Of a DNA stretch of 35,255 nucleotides, positions 9,395-19,042 are shown one piece after another; positions within the stretch are counted from its first letter, which is position 1, and every line of letters begins with the position of its first letter. The notes below the pieces were generated by a model, which searched no databases, was not told the origin of the DNA, and saw nothing but the letters and a program-made list of their open reading frames with translations. This stretch comes from Burkholderiaceae bacterium. GTDB lineage: Bacteria; Pseudomonadota; Gammaproteobacteria; Burkholderiales; Burkholderiaceae. The stretch spans positions 1-35,255 of the forward strand of contig CANFLR010000017.1 in assembly GCA_947447945.1 (NCBI GenBank), read 5' to 3'. The position numbers were made by a program, and so were the translations under genes.

Positions 9395-10558
9395 TTACTT
9401 CACTTTCACTTCCCAAGTGTTGCCTTGCTTACGTAACTCGCGGTCACACATATATTCTGCAGATTGCGCTTGATCACCGGGCATGACCTGAATTACCACC
9501 TCTCCATCTGCACGCAGACTTGCAATCACTTGCGCTAAATTTGCATCAACAATCCAAGGAGCCAAAATGGCAGGCTTGCGATTAGCCGTAGGAGATAGAT
9601 TGGCCAAGGTCAATAAGTCCAGTGAAAAGCCAGTCGCTGGGCGTGAGCGTCCAAAAGCTTGGCCAACGTGATCATAACGTCCGCCGCGGGCAATAGGCTG
9701 AGGAAGTTTATCAACATAAGCGGCAAACATCACACCGCTGTGATATTGATAGCCGCGTAAATCCGCCAAATCGATACTAAGCTCTAGTCCCTTAGAAAGA
9801 CTTTCGGAAGCCGTTACTAGGTGACTTAATTGAGCCAAGGCTTCATCAATCAACGGGTGTTTAGGCAGTATCTGTTTTGCCTTGCTTAGAACCGCACCAC
9901 ATGATCCGTTGAGCTCTGTCAACGCAAGCAAGGCTTGAGCAATCTCAGGACTGAGAGATTTTGCCCAAACGCTCAGACGGGGGCGATCCTTGCTTTGCAA
10001 TAATCCATAGAGAGTCTCAATCTCAGATTGGCTCAGATTTTGATCATCCAAAATGCCCGCCAAAATACCAGCGTGTGACAGATCTAGATATATCTTATCG
10101 ACACTGGCTAAGCTCAAGGTCTTTAACAACAGTGTGATAGCCTCAAAGTCAGCTTCCCAGGTAGCACAACCATAAATCTCTGCGCCCAACTGCAGCTCTT
10201 CACGCGCTGAGCTGCCGACTGGAGTGCGAGCATGGGCAACTGAGCCAGCATAACAAAGGCGAGTAACGCCAGCACGATTTAACAAGTGCGCATCAATACG
10301 GGCAACTTGTGGAGTCATATCCGCACGCAAACCCAAAGTACGGCCAGATAATTGGTCTACCAATTTAAAGGTTTGTAAGTTGAGGTCGGACCCAGTCCCA
10401 GTCAATAAAGAATCTAGGAACTCAAGAATGGGCGGCGCAACTAACTCATATCCATAAGATTGATATAAATCCAAGATGGCACGACGCAGAGTCTCTACCT
10501 TACGAGCCTCGGCTGGCAATACATCAGCAATATCCTCAGGAAGTAACCAACGATTCAT
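9395..10558 (-). CDS. hisZ: ATP phosphoribosyltransferase regulatory subunit
   Basis: 387 aa. HisZ is a catalytically dead paralogue of histidyl-tRNA synthetase that joins the short form of HisG to make the first enzyme of histidine synthesis and confers histidine feedback. The class II synthetase core is clear (RWLLPEDIADVLPAEA start, LGLRADMTPQVARIDAHLL, and the GGRYDHVGQAFGRSRPATGFSLD segment). The C-terminal anticodon-binding domain of HisS is missing, which separates it from the true hisS at 17717-19042 in this same window. It lies 22 bases after hflC and 52 before purA, the standard order in betaproteobacteria. hisG is not in the window. Confidence 0.95.
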   Translation of the reverse strand: MNRWLLPEDIADVLPAEARKVETLRRAILDLYQSYGYELVAPPILEFLDSLLTGTGSDLNLQTFKLVDQLSGRTLGLRADMTPQVARIDAHLLNRAGVTRLCYAGSVAHARTPVGSSAREELQLGAEIYGCATWEADFEAITLLLKTLSLASVDKIYLDLSHAGILAGILDDQNLSQSEIETLYGLLQSKDRPRLSVWAKSLSPEIAQALLALTELNGSCGAVLSKAKQILPKHPLIDEALAQLSHLVTASESLSKGLELSIDLADLRGYQYHSGVMFAAYVDKLPQPIARGGRYDHVGQAFGRSRPATGFSLDLLTLANLSPTANRKPAILAPWIVDANLAQVIASLRADGEVVIQVMPGDQAQSAEYMCDRELRKQGNTWEVKVK

Positions 10559-10580
10559 GATCTAGATTATTCACTTTCGC

Positions 10581-11450
10581 TTATTTTTTGTGCAAGAACT
10601 TAAAGAACTCGCCATTGGGTTCAATCACCATCATGTCTTTCTTGTCTTTGAAAGAACTCCGATAGGCCTCAAGGCTTTGATAAAACTGTGCAAATTGGGG
10701 GTCGCGACCAAAAGCTTCTGCATACAATGCAGTCGCCTTTGCATCGCCGGCGCCTTTAATCTTCTGCGCATCACGATAGGCTTCAGCCAATATAGTATCC
10801 CGCTGCCGCTCCGCGTTAGCGCGTATCTTGTCAGATTCAGCAGCTCCAGTAGAACGTAACTCGTTCGCAACGCGCTTGCGCTCTGCTTCCATGCGGCGAT
10901 ATACCGAATCACTAATTTCTGCGAGAAGGTCAACGCGCTTAAGTCGCACATCCACTATTTCTACACCGATCTCAGATGCATCATCAGCAACCTTTTTACG
11001 AATCCCCTGCATCACCTGCTCGCGCTGATCAGAAATGAGTTCGCGTACGGTGCGTTTGGTGAACTCTTCATTTAAGGCAGAACGAATGAGCTGGGTTAAA
11101 CGATCCTCAGCCAATCGTTCGTCCCCCTTAAAGCTAATGAAGAATTTACGTGGGTCAACAATTCTCCACTTTACATAAGAATCGACTAACAGATTCTTTT
11201 TCTCGGCCGTAATAAAGCGTTCGGCTTCAGGGTTATCAATCGTCAAAATGCGCCGATCAAAAAAGCGGACATTCTCAAATGGAGCAGGATATTTAATCTG
11301 TAAGCCCGGCTTATCAATTACACGAACGATCTGACCAAAGGAAAAGACCACGGCAAATTTTCGTTGATCGACAATGAAAACACTTGATGAAAGAACATAG
11401 ACAAATGCGATGAGCGCAATGAGTCCAACAATGAGACGATTCATATTCAT
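10581..11450 (-). CDS. hflC: HflC, membrane modulator of FtsH protease
   Basis: 289 aa. With HflK it forms the periplasmic SPFH/prohibitin-like cage that surrounds FtsH in the inner membrane and limits its attack on membrane proteins. An N-terminal membrane anchor (about residues 5-25) is followed by the band-7 domain (VDQRKFAVVFSFGQIVRVI onward) and a long charged helix (about 165-240) with the usual AERxRDxxxAEAYRDAQKIKGAGDA repeat-like segment. The ATG shares one base with the stop of hflK (TAATG), so translation is coupled, as expected for equal subunits. It is followed 22 bases later by hisZ. Confidence 0.96.
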   Translation of the reverse strand: MNMNRLIVGLIALIAFVYVLSSSVFIVDQRKFAVVFSFGQIVRVIDKPGLQIKYPAPFENVRFFDRRILTIDNPEAERFITAEKKNLLVDSYVKWRIVDPRKFFISFKGDERLAEDRLTQLIRSALNEEFTKRTVRELISDQREQVMQGIRKKVADDASEIGVEIVDVRLKRVDLLAEISDSVYRRMEAERKRVANELRSTGAAESDKIRANAERQRDTILAEAYRDAQKIKGAGDAKATALYAEAFGRDPQFAQFYQSLEAYRSSFKDKKDMMVIEPNGEFFKFLHKK

Positions 11451-12934
11451 TATCTAGACTCCCGATCACGACTTCGGAGGGAGTCACGCTTATCAGAAGC
11501 GCTACTATTGATTGCGGGCATTGATGTGCTGGCCGATCCATTTACTGCATTGGGCGCAGGAAGGGGTGCCGATGGATTACCAGTGGCACCGCCAACGGAA
11601 ACCGACCCTGTTGGTGTGGCTTGATTGACCTGAGTATTTGCAGCCTGAGCACTTTCTGCACTGACTTGAGCAACAATTTTATCGAGCGGCAAATAGAGCA
11701 AGCTATTACTCTTAGTAGTGTCCACCAAAATCTTAGTCACATTGTTATACATATCTCGCATCGTATCGATATACATGCGATCCTTTGTGACCTGGGGAGC
11801 CTTGGAGTACTCAACCAAAATTTGTTTAAACCGAGTAGCATCACCCTCTGCGGTTGCAGCTACTCTAGCCTTATAACCCTCTGCCTCCTGAATCAAGCGG
11901 GCAGCAGTTCCTTTGGCACGCGGAATAATGTCATTAGCATAGGCTTGACCTTCGCTCTTAAGGCGCTCTTGATCTTGACCGGCCTTCACAGCATCATCAA
12001 AGGCAGCCTGCACTTGTTCAGGTGGCTGAACGTTTTGTACGGTCACGCTCGTAACAAAAATACCCGACTGATAACTATCCAGAATTTTCTGAATTGAGCT
12101 TGCCAAATCAATAGCAATTTTTTCACGCCCCTCATACAGCACAGTATCCATTTTGCTACGAGCAACGATCTCACGAACAGCAGACTCTGCTGCCTGAACC
12201 ACTGCCAAATCTGGGTCGCGGTTATTAAATAAATAATCCGCTGGATCTTTCAATCGGTACTGGACCGCAAAACGCACATCAATGATGTTTTCGTCCTCAG
12301 TCAACATGGAAGAATCTTTTTGATTGGTCTCTTTAATTAAAACAGGCCGACCAACTTCAACCGAACGCACGCCGGATAGATTTACAAGCTCTTGTGACTG
12401 AATAGGCCATGGCATACGCCAGTTAATTCCAGGCTTAGCGGTGTAGTCATATTTTCCGAAAGTCAAAATAACCCCTGCCTGACCTTCTTGAATCATAAAA
12501 AATCCACTACAAATCCAAATAACAAAAATCCCCGCCGCAATGAATAAAACGCTAGCTTTCGATCCAAAGGGATTGCTGAACTGAAACTGAAACGAGTGAT
12601 CTCCTCCACCGTTACCGCCGCCAGTATTGCGGACACGATCTTCAGGCTGAGGAATATCAGTGCTATTCGATGGTTTGCTTGGTTTGCTAGCACTGGCGCC
12701 AGGTCTTTTCTTGCCGCCAAAAATTCCCGCTATACGGTCATTGAAATCACGCCACAACTCATCAAGATCTGGTGGGCCATCTGGCTTTTCTTGAGGATTC
12801 TGGACTTGACTAGGCGTTGTTGGATCTACTTTTGGAGATTGCTCCTCTCCCTGCTCACCTGAGGTAGCTTGAGGATCTTTTGACCCCTTATTGGGATCAG
12901 AAACCGAAAACAGGCCAAGAAATTTACGCATCAT
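11450..12934 (-). CDS. hflK: HflK, membrane modulator of FtsH protease
   Basis: 494 aa, longer than E. coli HflK (419). The extra length lies in the cytosolic N-terminal region of about 125 residues rich in Pro, Ser, Gln and Gly, and in a Ser/Pro/Ala/Asn-rich C-terminal tail of about 60 residues that ends SLRSRDRESR. One membrane segment (about 128-147) precedes the SPFH domain (IQEGQAGVILTFGKY onward) and the coiled helical region (VQAAFDDAVKAGQDQERL, then the YKARVAATAEGDATRF block). It partners HflC in the FtsH complex. The start codons ATG-ATG overlap the last 11 bases of hflX, and the stop shares a base with hflC, so hflX-hflK-hflC form one translationally coupled unit. Confidence 0.96.
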   Translation of the reverse strand: MMRKFLGLFSVSDPNKGSKDPQATSGEQGEEQSPKVDPTTPSQVQNPQEKPDGPPDLDELWRDFNDRIAGIFGGKKRPGASASKPSKPSNSTDIPQPEDRVRNTGGGNGGGDHSFQFQFSNPFGSKASVLFIAAGIFVIWICSGFFMIQEGQAGVILTFGKYDYTAKPGINWRMPWPIQSQELVNLSGVRSVEVGRPVLIKETNQKDSSMLTEDENIIDVRFAVQYRLKDPADYLFNNRDPDLAVVQAAESAVREIVARSKMDTVLYEGREKIAIDLASSIQKILDSYQSGIFVTSVTVQNVQPPEQVQAAFDDAVKAGQDQERLKSEGQAYANDIIPRAKGTAARLIQEAEGYKARVAATAEGDATRFKQILVEYSKAPQVTKDRMYIDTMRDMYNNVTKILVDTTKSNSLLYLPLDKIVAQVSAESAQAANTQVNQATPTGSVSVGGATGNPSAPLPAPNAVNGSASTSMPAINSSASDKRDSLRSRDRESR

Positions 12935-14225
12935 GAGGTGTATAGCTTCGATTTGGGATTGAATTAAATTCTGAAGATTCTGGTCGTTCGGGTAAAGGGG
13001 CTAAAAACTCATCAGGAGCCAATTGCTTCTTGGCTCGGTTGTGCTCGACCCTTATTCTATCAGTCATTTGTGAGCATTCAGCCAGTATTAGACGCATTAA
13101 ATCAAGTCCTAAGCCTGTCTTGGCTGACAGGAAAACCTGGTTTGGAAAGCCCTGTGCATCACGCTCTAAAACAGCCCCTTTAATGAAGGTCTGGGGCATT
13201 TGGTCGATCTTATTCATCACTTCAATGCAGGGGATGTCATCCGCCCCAATTTCTTGTAAAACAGCCTCTACTTCCGCTTTTTGCTCCCGTGACACCGGGC
13301 TGCAGGCATCAATGACATGCAAAATTAGGTCAGCATGGATGGTTTCGTCCAGAGTGGCTCTAAAAGCCTCGACCAGCTGATGAGGTAGATCTCGAATAAA
13401 TCCAACGGTGTCTGAGACCACAATCGATCCAACACCCTCTAAATGGACTTTTCTGGAGGTGGTATCTAGTGTTGCGAAGAGTTGATCGGCCGCATAGGTA
13501 CCCGCCTTGGTTAAGGCGTTAAATAAGGTGGATTTACCTGCATTGGTATAGCCAACCAATGAGACTGAAAAGACATCCTTACGATTACGGGCCCGCCTTT
13601 GTGTTCTTTGCTGACGTTGGAGCTTCTCCAGTTCATTCTCGAGACGCTTGGCTTTGCTTGCCAACATCCGGCGATCTAGCTCCATTTGAGTCTCACCAGG
13701 TCCGCCACGCACACCAATACCGCCGCGTTGTCGCTCTAAGTGACTCCATGCCCTGACCAACCGGGACATTCGATAACGCACTTGGGCTAATTCAACCTGA
13801 GTTTTACCAATATGGCTTTGCGCCCTCTGGCTGAAAATATCCAGAATCAGACCGGTGCGGTCCATCACATGAAAGCCGATATGACGTTCTAAATTTCTTT
13901 GTTGGGTTGGAGACAGAGGATTATTGAAAATGGCTAATTCGGCACCAGACTCCTCCATAGCCCTCTTTAGCTCATTCGCCTTACCGGATCCAATGAATAA
14001 TGCGGGATCGGTTCTGCCTTTGCGGGCAATGACAGAAGTAGCAGGAATAGATCCAGCACTTTCAGCCAAAAGGCTGAGCTCAGCCATGCTATCTGCAAAA
14101 TCTTCGCGTCCGGTATCAACCCCAACCAGAACCGCGCGCGCCGCATCTACACCAGTTTTATACAGGGCTAGCTTCTTCCAAGCGGAACTCAACCGCGCGC
14201 GCTGGCACGATTGTAGAAATGGCAT
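12924..14225 (-). CDS. hflX: HflX ribosome-associated GTPase
   Basis: Up to 433 aa. HflX is a GTPase that binds the 50S subunit and rescues stalled or hibernating ribosomes. The N-terminal HflX domain ends in the glycine-rich [14 protein letters not shown] (about 167-180); a coiled linker follows, then the G domain with GYTNAGKS (225-232), the switch DTVGF and NKID. The start is unclear. The ATG at 14225 makes the gene overlap hfq by 68 bases and has no ribosome binding site. Family alignment suggests that translation begins near residue 21, where a CTG codon at 14165-14163 sits behind GGAAGAAG. The order hfq-hflX-hflK-hflC is the normal one. Confidence 0.95.
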   Translation of the reverse strand: MPFLQSCQRARLSSAWKKLALYKTGVDAARAVLVGVDTGREDFADSMAELSLLAESAGSIPATSVIARKGRTDPALFIGSGKANELKRAMEESGAELAIFNNPLSPTQQRNLERHIGFHVMDRTGLILDIFSQRAQSHIGKTQVELAQVRYRMSRLVRAWSHLERQRGGIGVRGGPGETQMELDRRMLASKAKRLENELEKLQRQQRTQRRARNRKDVFSVSLVGYTNAGKSTLFNALTKAGTYAADQLFATLDTTSRKVHLEGVGSIVVSDTVGFIRDLPHQLVEAFRATLDETIHADLILHVIDACSPVSREQKAEVEAVLQEIGADDIPCIEVMNKIDQMPQTFIKGAVLERDAQGFPNQVFLSAKTGLGLDLMRLILAECSQMTDRIRVEHNRAKKQLAPDEFLAPLPERPESSEFNSIPNRSYTPHDA

Positions 14226-14400
14226 GCTTGTAGACCATCTGCGTCACGGTATTGCGTAAGAGCACAACGTACTGGTCAAAGGACTCAATATTGCCTTGAA
14301 GCTTAATCCCATTAACCAAATAAATGGATACGGGCACATGCTCTTTACGCAAGGTATTCAGAAAGGGATCCTGAAGTAATTGGATTGTTTTGTTATTCAT
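14158..14400 (-). CDS. hfq: RNA chaperone Hfq
   Basis: 80 aa. Hfq forms a hexameric ring that pairs small RNAs with mRNAs. Both Sm motifs are intact: Sm1 covers [19 protein letters not shown] and continues to QYVVLLRN, and Sm2 is YKHAIST. The distal- and proximal-face residues of E. coli Hfq (for example Gln near residue 8 and the YKHA block) are kept. The C-terminal tail is very short (after VPARAVEF only LEEASPV follows a basic residue), unlike the long disordered tail of gammaproteobacterial Hfq. AAGGAG stands 5 bases before the ATG. A 107-base gap separates it from der, enough for its own promoter. Confidence 0.97.
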   Translation of the reverse strand: MNNKTIQLLQDPFLNTLRKEHVPVSIYLVNGIKLQGNIESFDQYVVLLRNTVTQMVYKHAISTIVPARAVEFRLEEASPV

Positions 14401-14507
14401 ACTGCTCCTTATTCATTTTGTTGTTAGGGAGTCTTGCTTTTTTAATGGGGTGCAACACCTGCTTTACCACTCATAGTGAAATCTTATCCTAATGAATAAA
14501 AAAACGT

Positions 14508-15869
14508 CTACTTTTTACCTTTTTTGCTTTTATCTGCATCGACATAGGGGTTTTTAGCGGTATTCATCTGAATGCGTAATGGCGTACCACGCAATTGAAA
14601 GACATCTCTAAAGCGACCCTCTAAGTATCGTTTATAGCTATCAGTTACACCACTCAAAGAAGTGCCATGAATCACCACAATAGGAGGATTCATGCCCCCT
14701 TGGTGTGCATACCGCAATTTTGGACGACCCATACCAACGCGCTTTGGTTGTTGATGCTCAATCGCCTCTTGCAAAATTCGGGTTAAACGGGGTGTTGGTA
14801 ATTTAGCCATTGCTGCAGCATAAGCCGCATCGACATCTTTAAAGAGCTCTTTTAGGCCCGTTCCTTTTTTGGCAGAAATCGGATGAACGTTTGCAAAATC
14901 CAGAAAACGTAATTTTTGCGCGATCTCTAAACGCGCGCGCTCTTTAACGTAATGATCAATACCATCCCATTTATTGACAGCGACAACCAACGCCCGTCCG
15001 GCTTCAACAATAAATCCAGCGATATGGGCATCTTGCTCTGAAATATCTTGTTGGGCATCCAACATCAAGATCACTACATTGCAATCTGCAATTGCTTGTA
15101 AGGTTTTAACAACCGAGAATTTTTCAATTGCCTCAAATACTTTTCCGCGACGACGTAAGCCCGCTGTATCGACTAAGACATAGGGTTTACCGTTGCGCTC
15201 AAATGGCACCTCAATCGCATCACGGGTTGTGCCTGGCATATCAAATGCAATGACCCGCTCTTCACCGATTAACTTATTGATCAGTGTAGATTTTCCAACG
15301 TTAGGGCGCCCAACCACAGCAATCTTCATGGGACGATTGGGGTCGTTGATCAAATCCTCTTCAACTGGCTCTGCAATGCCTAAGGAATCTAATGCATCAT
15401 CGATCAAGCCTCGTACACCATCACCATGCGCAGAGGAAATAGGGAAAGGCTCACCTAAACCTAACTCATGAAAATCGGCGGTCACAATGCCAGCTTGCAT
15501 GCCTTCAGTTTTGTTGACGGCCAAAATAATGGGGCGACCGGTCTTGCGCAAGAAATCAGCGATCACACGGTCTTGCGGCGCCATTCCCAAACGACCATCT
15601 ACCAAGAAGATCACCACATCCGATTCAGCGACTGCTTGCTTAGTTTGTTTAGCCATCTCGGCAACGATGCCGGTCTTGGCTACTGGCTCAAAGCCGCCAG
15701 TGTCTACGCAAATAAAAGCGCGCTCACCAATGCGGCCTTTGCCGTAGTGGCGGTCTCTCGTGAGGCCAGAAAAATCGGCCACCAAGGCATCGCGAGAACG
15801 TGTTAAACGATTAAAGAGTGTCGACTTCCCAACATTTGGACGACCAACAATGGTGATGACTGGATTCAT
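14508..15869 (-). CDS. der: Ribosome assembly GTPase Der (EngA)
   Basis: 453 aa. Der has two G domains in tandem and a KH-like C-terminal domain and is essential for 50S maturation. Domain 1 shows GRPNVGKS (9-16), the DTGG switch and NKTE (119-122, the Der-specific form of NKxD). Domain 2 shows GRPNVGKS (187-194), [11 protein letters not shown] and NKWD. The KH-like domain covers about residues 350-440, followed by a lysine-rich tail. The ATG overlaps the last 4 bases of bamB (ATGA), so expression is coupled to outer-membrane assembly genes, as in other betaproteobacteria. The gene ends 107 bases before hfq; a short A/T hairpin with a 7-T run lies just after its stop. Confidence 0.98.
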   Translation of the reverse strand: MNPVITIVGRPNVGKSTLFNRLTRSRDALVADFSGLTRDRHYGKGRIGERAFICVDTGGFEPVAKTGIVAEMAKQTKQAVAESDVVIFLVDGRLGMAPQDRVIADFLRKTGRPIILAVNKTEGMQAGIVTADFHELGLGEPFPISSAHGDGVRGLIDDALDSLGIAEPVEEDLINDPNRPMKIAVVGRPNVGKSTLINKLIGEERVIAFDMPGTTRDAIEVPFERNGKPYVLVDTAGLRRRGKVFEAIEKFSVVKTLQAIADCNVVILMLDAQQDISEQDAHIAGFIVEAGRALVVAVNKWDGIDHYVKERARLEIAQKLRFLDFANVHPISAKKGTGLKELFKDVDAAYAAAMAKLPTPRLTRILQEAIEHQQPKRVGMGRPKLRYAHQGGMNPPIVVIHGTSLSGVTDSYKRYLEGRFRDVFQLRGTPLRIQMNTAKNPYVDADKSKKGKK

Positions 15870-17020
15870 TTGGGACGATACGCCGCGAGTTTGCCACCTT
15901 GAGATTCAATCAAGATGAGTCCATTTACAGCAATGGGGGCTGCAGTAACTGGGCTACTGTCATGACGAATGCGTGCAACCAACTCGCCATCCGCTTGTGA
16001 AAAAGCATGTACATAACCTTCAGCGTCTCCCATGAGCAACACTCTACCCACAGCCAACGGCTCTCCAACATCCCTGAAAGTGAGCTTAGTGTTTTCCCAA
16101 ACTTGCGTACCCTCTTTGGTGGTAAATGCCGTGACATGGGATTTTTCGTTAGCGGCAAAAACCATCTCTGAACCCTGGGCGGTACCAGTAAAGCTTGAAA
16201 AATCCTTAAACCAAGTCACAGCACCAGTGCGGGCTTGGCCACAACCAATGCGCCCTTGATAGGACACAGCGCACAGAGTTTCGCCTGCAAGGCTGGGTTT
16301 TGCGGTAACGTCATTTAAGCGTTCGATCTCAGAAAATCCTTTAGGAAAGGAAAGCGGGGTTTCCCAAATCAAACCACCGTTCGCAATCGAGATCATGCCA
16401 AATCGTCCCCCAGCAAAACCCGTCACAATCACCTCATTGTTAATAGCCAACATGCCATAGTCCACCCGCAAAGAGAGCGCCGATTGTTGACGTTGATAAG
16501 TCCATTTACGCACACCAGTCTGAGAATCTAAACCAATGAAACGGTTATCCAAGGCACGAATAATGACCAAACCACCGGCCACAACAGGCTCTGTGAGCAC
16601 TTCACTGCCCAGATTAACATTCCATGCCGGCTTACCAGTGTCATCATAGGCATACACAGTGCCTTTTGTAGTCACGACTACAGTAATGCGCCCATCAGAT
16701 CCAGGGCCAACAGTAATACGCTCCGGTACAGAAACTTCCCAAATCTTATTACCGCTAGCCAAATCCATTTTGACTAAATTGCCACGATGAGAGGCGGCAT
16801 AGACAGCATCGCCAGCCACCACAGGATGAAAGTTAAAAGGCTCAGATGAGCCAACGCTGGTTGACCACACGGGAACCATATCAAATTGATTGGTAACTGC
16901 TACAAGCTCAGCGGGTTTGCGGACGCGCGAGCTACCAGAGCAAGCCACTAAGGCTATTGCCAGAGAGCTGATCAATAAAGATCTGGCGAGTGACTTGACG
17001 ATGCGTCGGGTTTGAACCAT
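15866..17020 (-). CDS. bamB: Outer membrane protein assembly factor BamB (lipoprotein)
   Basis: 384 aa from the ATG at 17020; the longer frame (to 17113) would put 31 residues in front of the signal peptide and overlap yfgM. The chosen ATG shares its A with the yfgM stop (TGATG). The lipoprotein signal ends in ALVAC with lipidated Cys27. The rest is an eight-bladed PQQ-like beta-propeller; repeats of the type GxVYAxDxxTGxxxW are visible (for example [32 protein letters not shown]). BamB is the accessory scaffold of the BAM complex that folds outer-membrane beta-barrels. Stop overlaps der by 4 bases. Confidence 0.97.
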   Translation of the reverse strand: MVQTRRIVKSLARSLLISSLAIALVACSGSSRVRKPAELVAVTNQFDMVPVWSTSVGSSEPFNFHPVVAGDAVYAASHRGNLVKMDLASGNKIWEVSVPERITVGPGSDGRITVVVTTKGTVYAYDDTGKPAWNVNLGSEVLTEPVVAGGLVIIRALDNRFIGLDSQTGVRKWTYQRQQSALSLRVDYGMLAINNEVIVTGFAGGRFGMISIANGGLIWETPLSFPKGFSEIERLNDVTAKPSLAGETLCAVSYQGRIGCGQARTGAVTWFKDFSSFTGTAQGSEMVFAANEKSHVTAFTTKEGTQVWENTKLTFRDVGEPLAVGRVLLMGDAEGYVHAFSQADGELVARIRHDSSPVTAAPIAVNGLILIESQGGKLAAYRPK

Positions 17021-17679
17021 CACTGAGCAATTCCCCCAACTGCAGCCAGTTTTACCTTTAACAAGCGGCGCGCCTCTTCTGGAAATTCTTTCGCTTGGTC
17101 TAATTTTTTCCAAGCCTCTTGATAGCTGGCGCGTGCTTCAGAGATTTTCTTCTGCGCCAAATACCAATCACCGCGGCGCTCTAACCACAAAGGCTCGTAA
17201 CCGCTAATAGGCTTATCTTTTAAGATCACATCTGCTTCTGCCATATCCTTCTCGGTACCGCGCTCTATTAATTGAGAGACTAAGCGCAACTTACCGAGGG
17301 CAAGATAGCCATCGTTAGATGCATTAGCAGCAACCCAACGCAAATAGTCGATTGCCTTAGGAACATCGCCATTTTCTGCGGTAATCTTAGCGGCAACTAA
17401 ACTCGACATCGCTGCATAAGGGGTACGCGCAAATTGTTTTTGCAAGTCATCGGCAGCACGCAAGGTTTGATCTTTATCACCCTTACCAATTGCTTCAACC
17501 ATGGTTTCATAAAGCTTGGAAGCCTCAGCAGCTTGACTATTGCGCCACCACTGATATCCGCTGTAAGTGGCATATCCCAGTAAGGCAACAGTCAGAACCC
17601 CTGTAATGAGATTGCGGTATTTTTGCCAAAATACTTTCAGTTGATCTAACTGTTCTTGTTCTTCAAGGTCTAAAGGCAT
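17020..17679 (-). CDS. yfgM: YfgM-family tetratricopeptide membrane protein (ancillary SecYEG subunit)
   Basis: 219 aa. Members are bitopic: a short cytosolic N-terminus with conserved acidic/leucine residues (MPLDLEEQEQLDQLKVFW), one membrane helix (about 22-42), then a periplasmic TPR-like region of paired helices (about 48-200) with AKITAENGDVPKAIDYLRW and WLERRGDWYLAQKKISEAR segments. E. coli YfgM associates with SecYEG and the chaperone PpiD. The gene stands between hisS (37 bases) and bamB (start/stop overlap), the conserved order. Start ATG at 17679 with AAGG-like Shine-Dalgarno sequence in the gap. Confidence 0.92.
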   Translation of the reverse strand: MPLDLEEQEQLDQLKVFWQKYRNLITGVLTVALLGYATYSGYQWWRNSQAAEASKLYETMVEAIGKGDKDQTLRAADDLQKQFARTPYAAMSSLVAAKITAENGDVPKAIDYLRWVAANASNDGYLALGKLRLVSQLIERGTEKDMAEADVILKDKPISGYEPLWLERRGDWYLAQKKISEARASYQEAWKKLDQAKEFPEEARRLLKVKLAAVGGIAQ

Positions 17680-17716
17680 ATCAATCCAAGCTCATAAATA
17701 TCGTTATAGGGTAATT

Positions 17717-19042
17717 CTATTCGGAGGAACCAACTAAGGCATCAATCACTGCTTCAAGCACTTGATCGAATGCTACAGCTTGCTGCTCACCACTGCCACG
17801 CAGGTCCTTAATTTGAGCTTCATTCCGAGCGAGTTCATCAGGGCCAATAATCACAGCATAAGCCGCACCGCTTGCATCCGCCTTTTTCATTTGAGACTTA
17901 AAGCTAGCAGATTGACCATCTGGTGGACAAAACAGCACGACATCAATTCCCGCACTGCGTAAACGTTCGGCAATGATCATGGCCGCTATCAAGGTTTCTC
18001 CGCCTTGATGCAGGATATATATGTCGCACTGAGGCTGCGACTCTGGCAGCGATCCTGAAACTTTCATCAACTCTAAAACACGTTCCATGCCCATTGCCCA
18101 ACCACATGCAGGGGCTGATTTACCGCCCATGCGTTCAATCAATGGATCGTAGCGTCCGCCACCGGCAATCGTGCCTTGCGCACCAAGCTCATCTGTCACC
18201 CACTCAAACACTGTGAGATTGTAGTAATCCAAGCCACGCACCAAGCGAGGATTAATTTTACAGGGAATGTTGTTGGCTTTTAGCAAAGTCTGAACTGCGT
18301 TGAAATGTTGGAGCGACTCTACCCCCAAAAAATCCAATAGTTTTGGAGCGCCTTCAATCATAGCCTGCATGGCTGGATTTTTAGAATCCAAAATACGCAA
18401 GGGATTGGTCGTCAGCCTACGCTGTGAATCTTCATCCAATTGCGCAGCATGTTGTTCAAAATACTTGACCAAGGCAGTACGATGCTGAGTACGCTCATCA
18501 GCCTGACCTAGTGAATTGATTTCTAAGCGCACACCCTTTAAACCAAGCTCATCCCAAAGACGCTGACCCATCAAGATGATTTCTGCGTCAATATCTGGCC
18601 CGGCAAACCCCATGGCTTCGATACCGAACTGATGGAACTGGCGATAGCGGCCACGTTGCGGACGCTCATGTCGAAACATCGGTCCGGTATACCAAAGGCG
18701 TTTTGGTCCTTCGTACAGCAAATTATTTTCAATCACGGCGCGTACCACGGCAGCAGTGCCTTCTGGACGAAGCGTGAGTTGCTCCCCATTGAGGCGATCC
18801 TCAAAGGAATACATTTCTTTTTCAACAATATCGGTCACCTCACCGATGCCCCGTTGAAACACTGCAGTAGCTTCAACAATCGGCGTGCGCAAAAATTCAT
18901 AGCCATAAGCACGCGTGAGATCGCGTAAGGCATGCTCAAGATGCGCCCATTGCAAAGCCTCTGCTGGCAAAAGGTCGTTCATACCCCTTACGCCATTAAT
19001 CTTTTGAATCTTTTCGGTCTTCTTATTGTTATCTTCGGTCAT
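17717..19042 (-). CDS. hisS: Histidine-tRNA ligase
   Basis: 441 aa. Attaches histidine to tRNA-His. Class II motifs are present: motif 1 in the first third, motif 2 around [20 protein letters not shown], the histidine-binding [33 protein letters not shown], and motif 3 [15 protein letters not shown]. The C-terminal 95 residues ([18 protein letters not shown] onward) are the anticodon-binding alpha/beta domain that HisZ lacks. The start ATG overlaps the end of ispG by 4 bases. NLTVFEW differs from the more common NRTVFE at one position but is otherwise canonical. Confidence 0.98.
   Translation of the reverse strand: MTEDNNKKTEKIQKINGVRGMNDLLPAEALQWAHLEHALRDLTRAYGYEFLRTPIVEATAVFQRGIGEVTDIVEKEMYSFEDRLNGEQLTLRPEGTAAVVRAVIENNLLYEGPKRLWYTGPMFRHERPQRGRYRQFHQFGIEAMGFAGPDIDAEIILMGQRLWDELGLKGVRLEINSLGQADERTQHRTALVKYFEQHAAQLDEDSQRRLTTNPLRILDSKNPAMQAMIEGAPKLLDFLGVESLQHFNAVQTLLKANNIPCKINPRLVRGLDYYNLTVFEWVTDELGAQGTIAGGGRYDPLIERMGGKSAPACGWAMGMERVLELMKVSGSLPESQPQCDIYILHQGGETLIAAMIIAERLRSAGIDVVLFCPPDGQSASFKSQMKKADASGAAYAVIIGPDELARNEAQIKDLRGSGEQQAVAFDQVLEAVIDALVGSSE

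Noticed and set aside
10631..10951. Long out-of-phase frames inside hflC, glcB, purA and other genes
   Set aside because: They overlap well-supported genes fully, lack ribosome binding sites and show no protein-like composition.
14442..14474. 10-codon frame (MSGKAGVAPH) between der and hfq on the minus strand, a possible leader peptide
   Set aside because: The AGGA before it is too far from the ATG, the peptide has no regulatory codon run, and frames this short arise by chance.
14490..14530. A/T-only stem with a T-run after der as a terminator
   Set aside because: The stem is short and made only of A-T pairs; it is too weak to call, though some termination here is possible.
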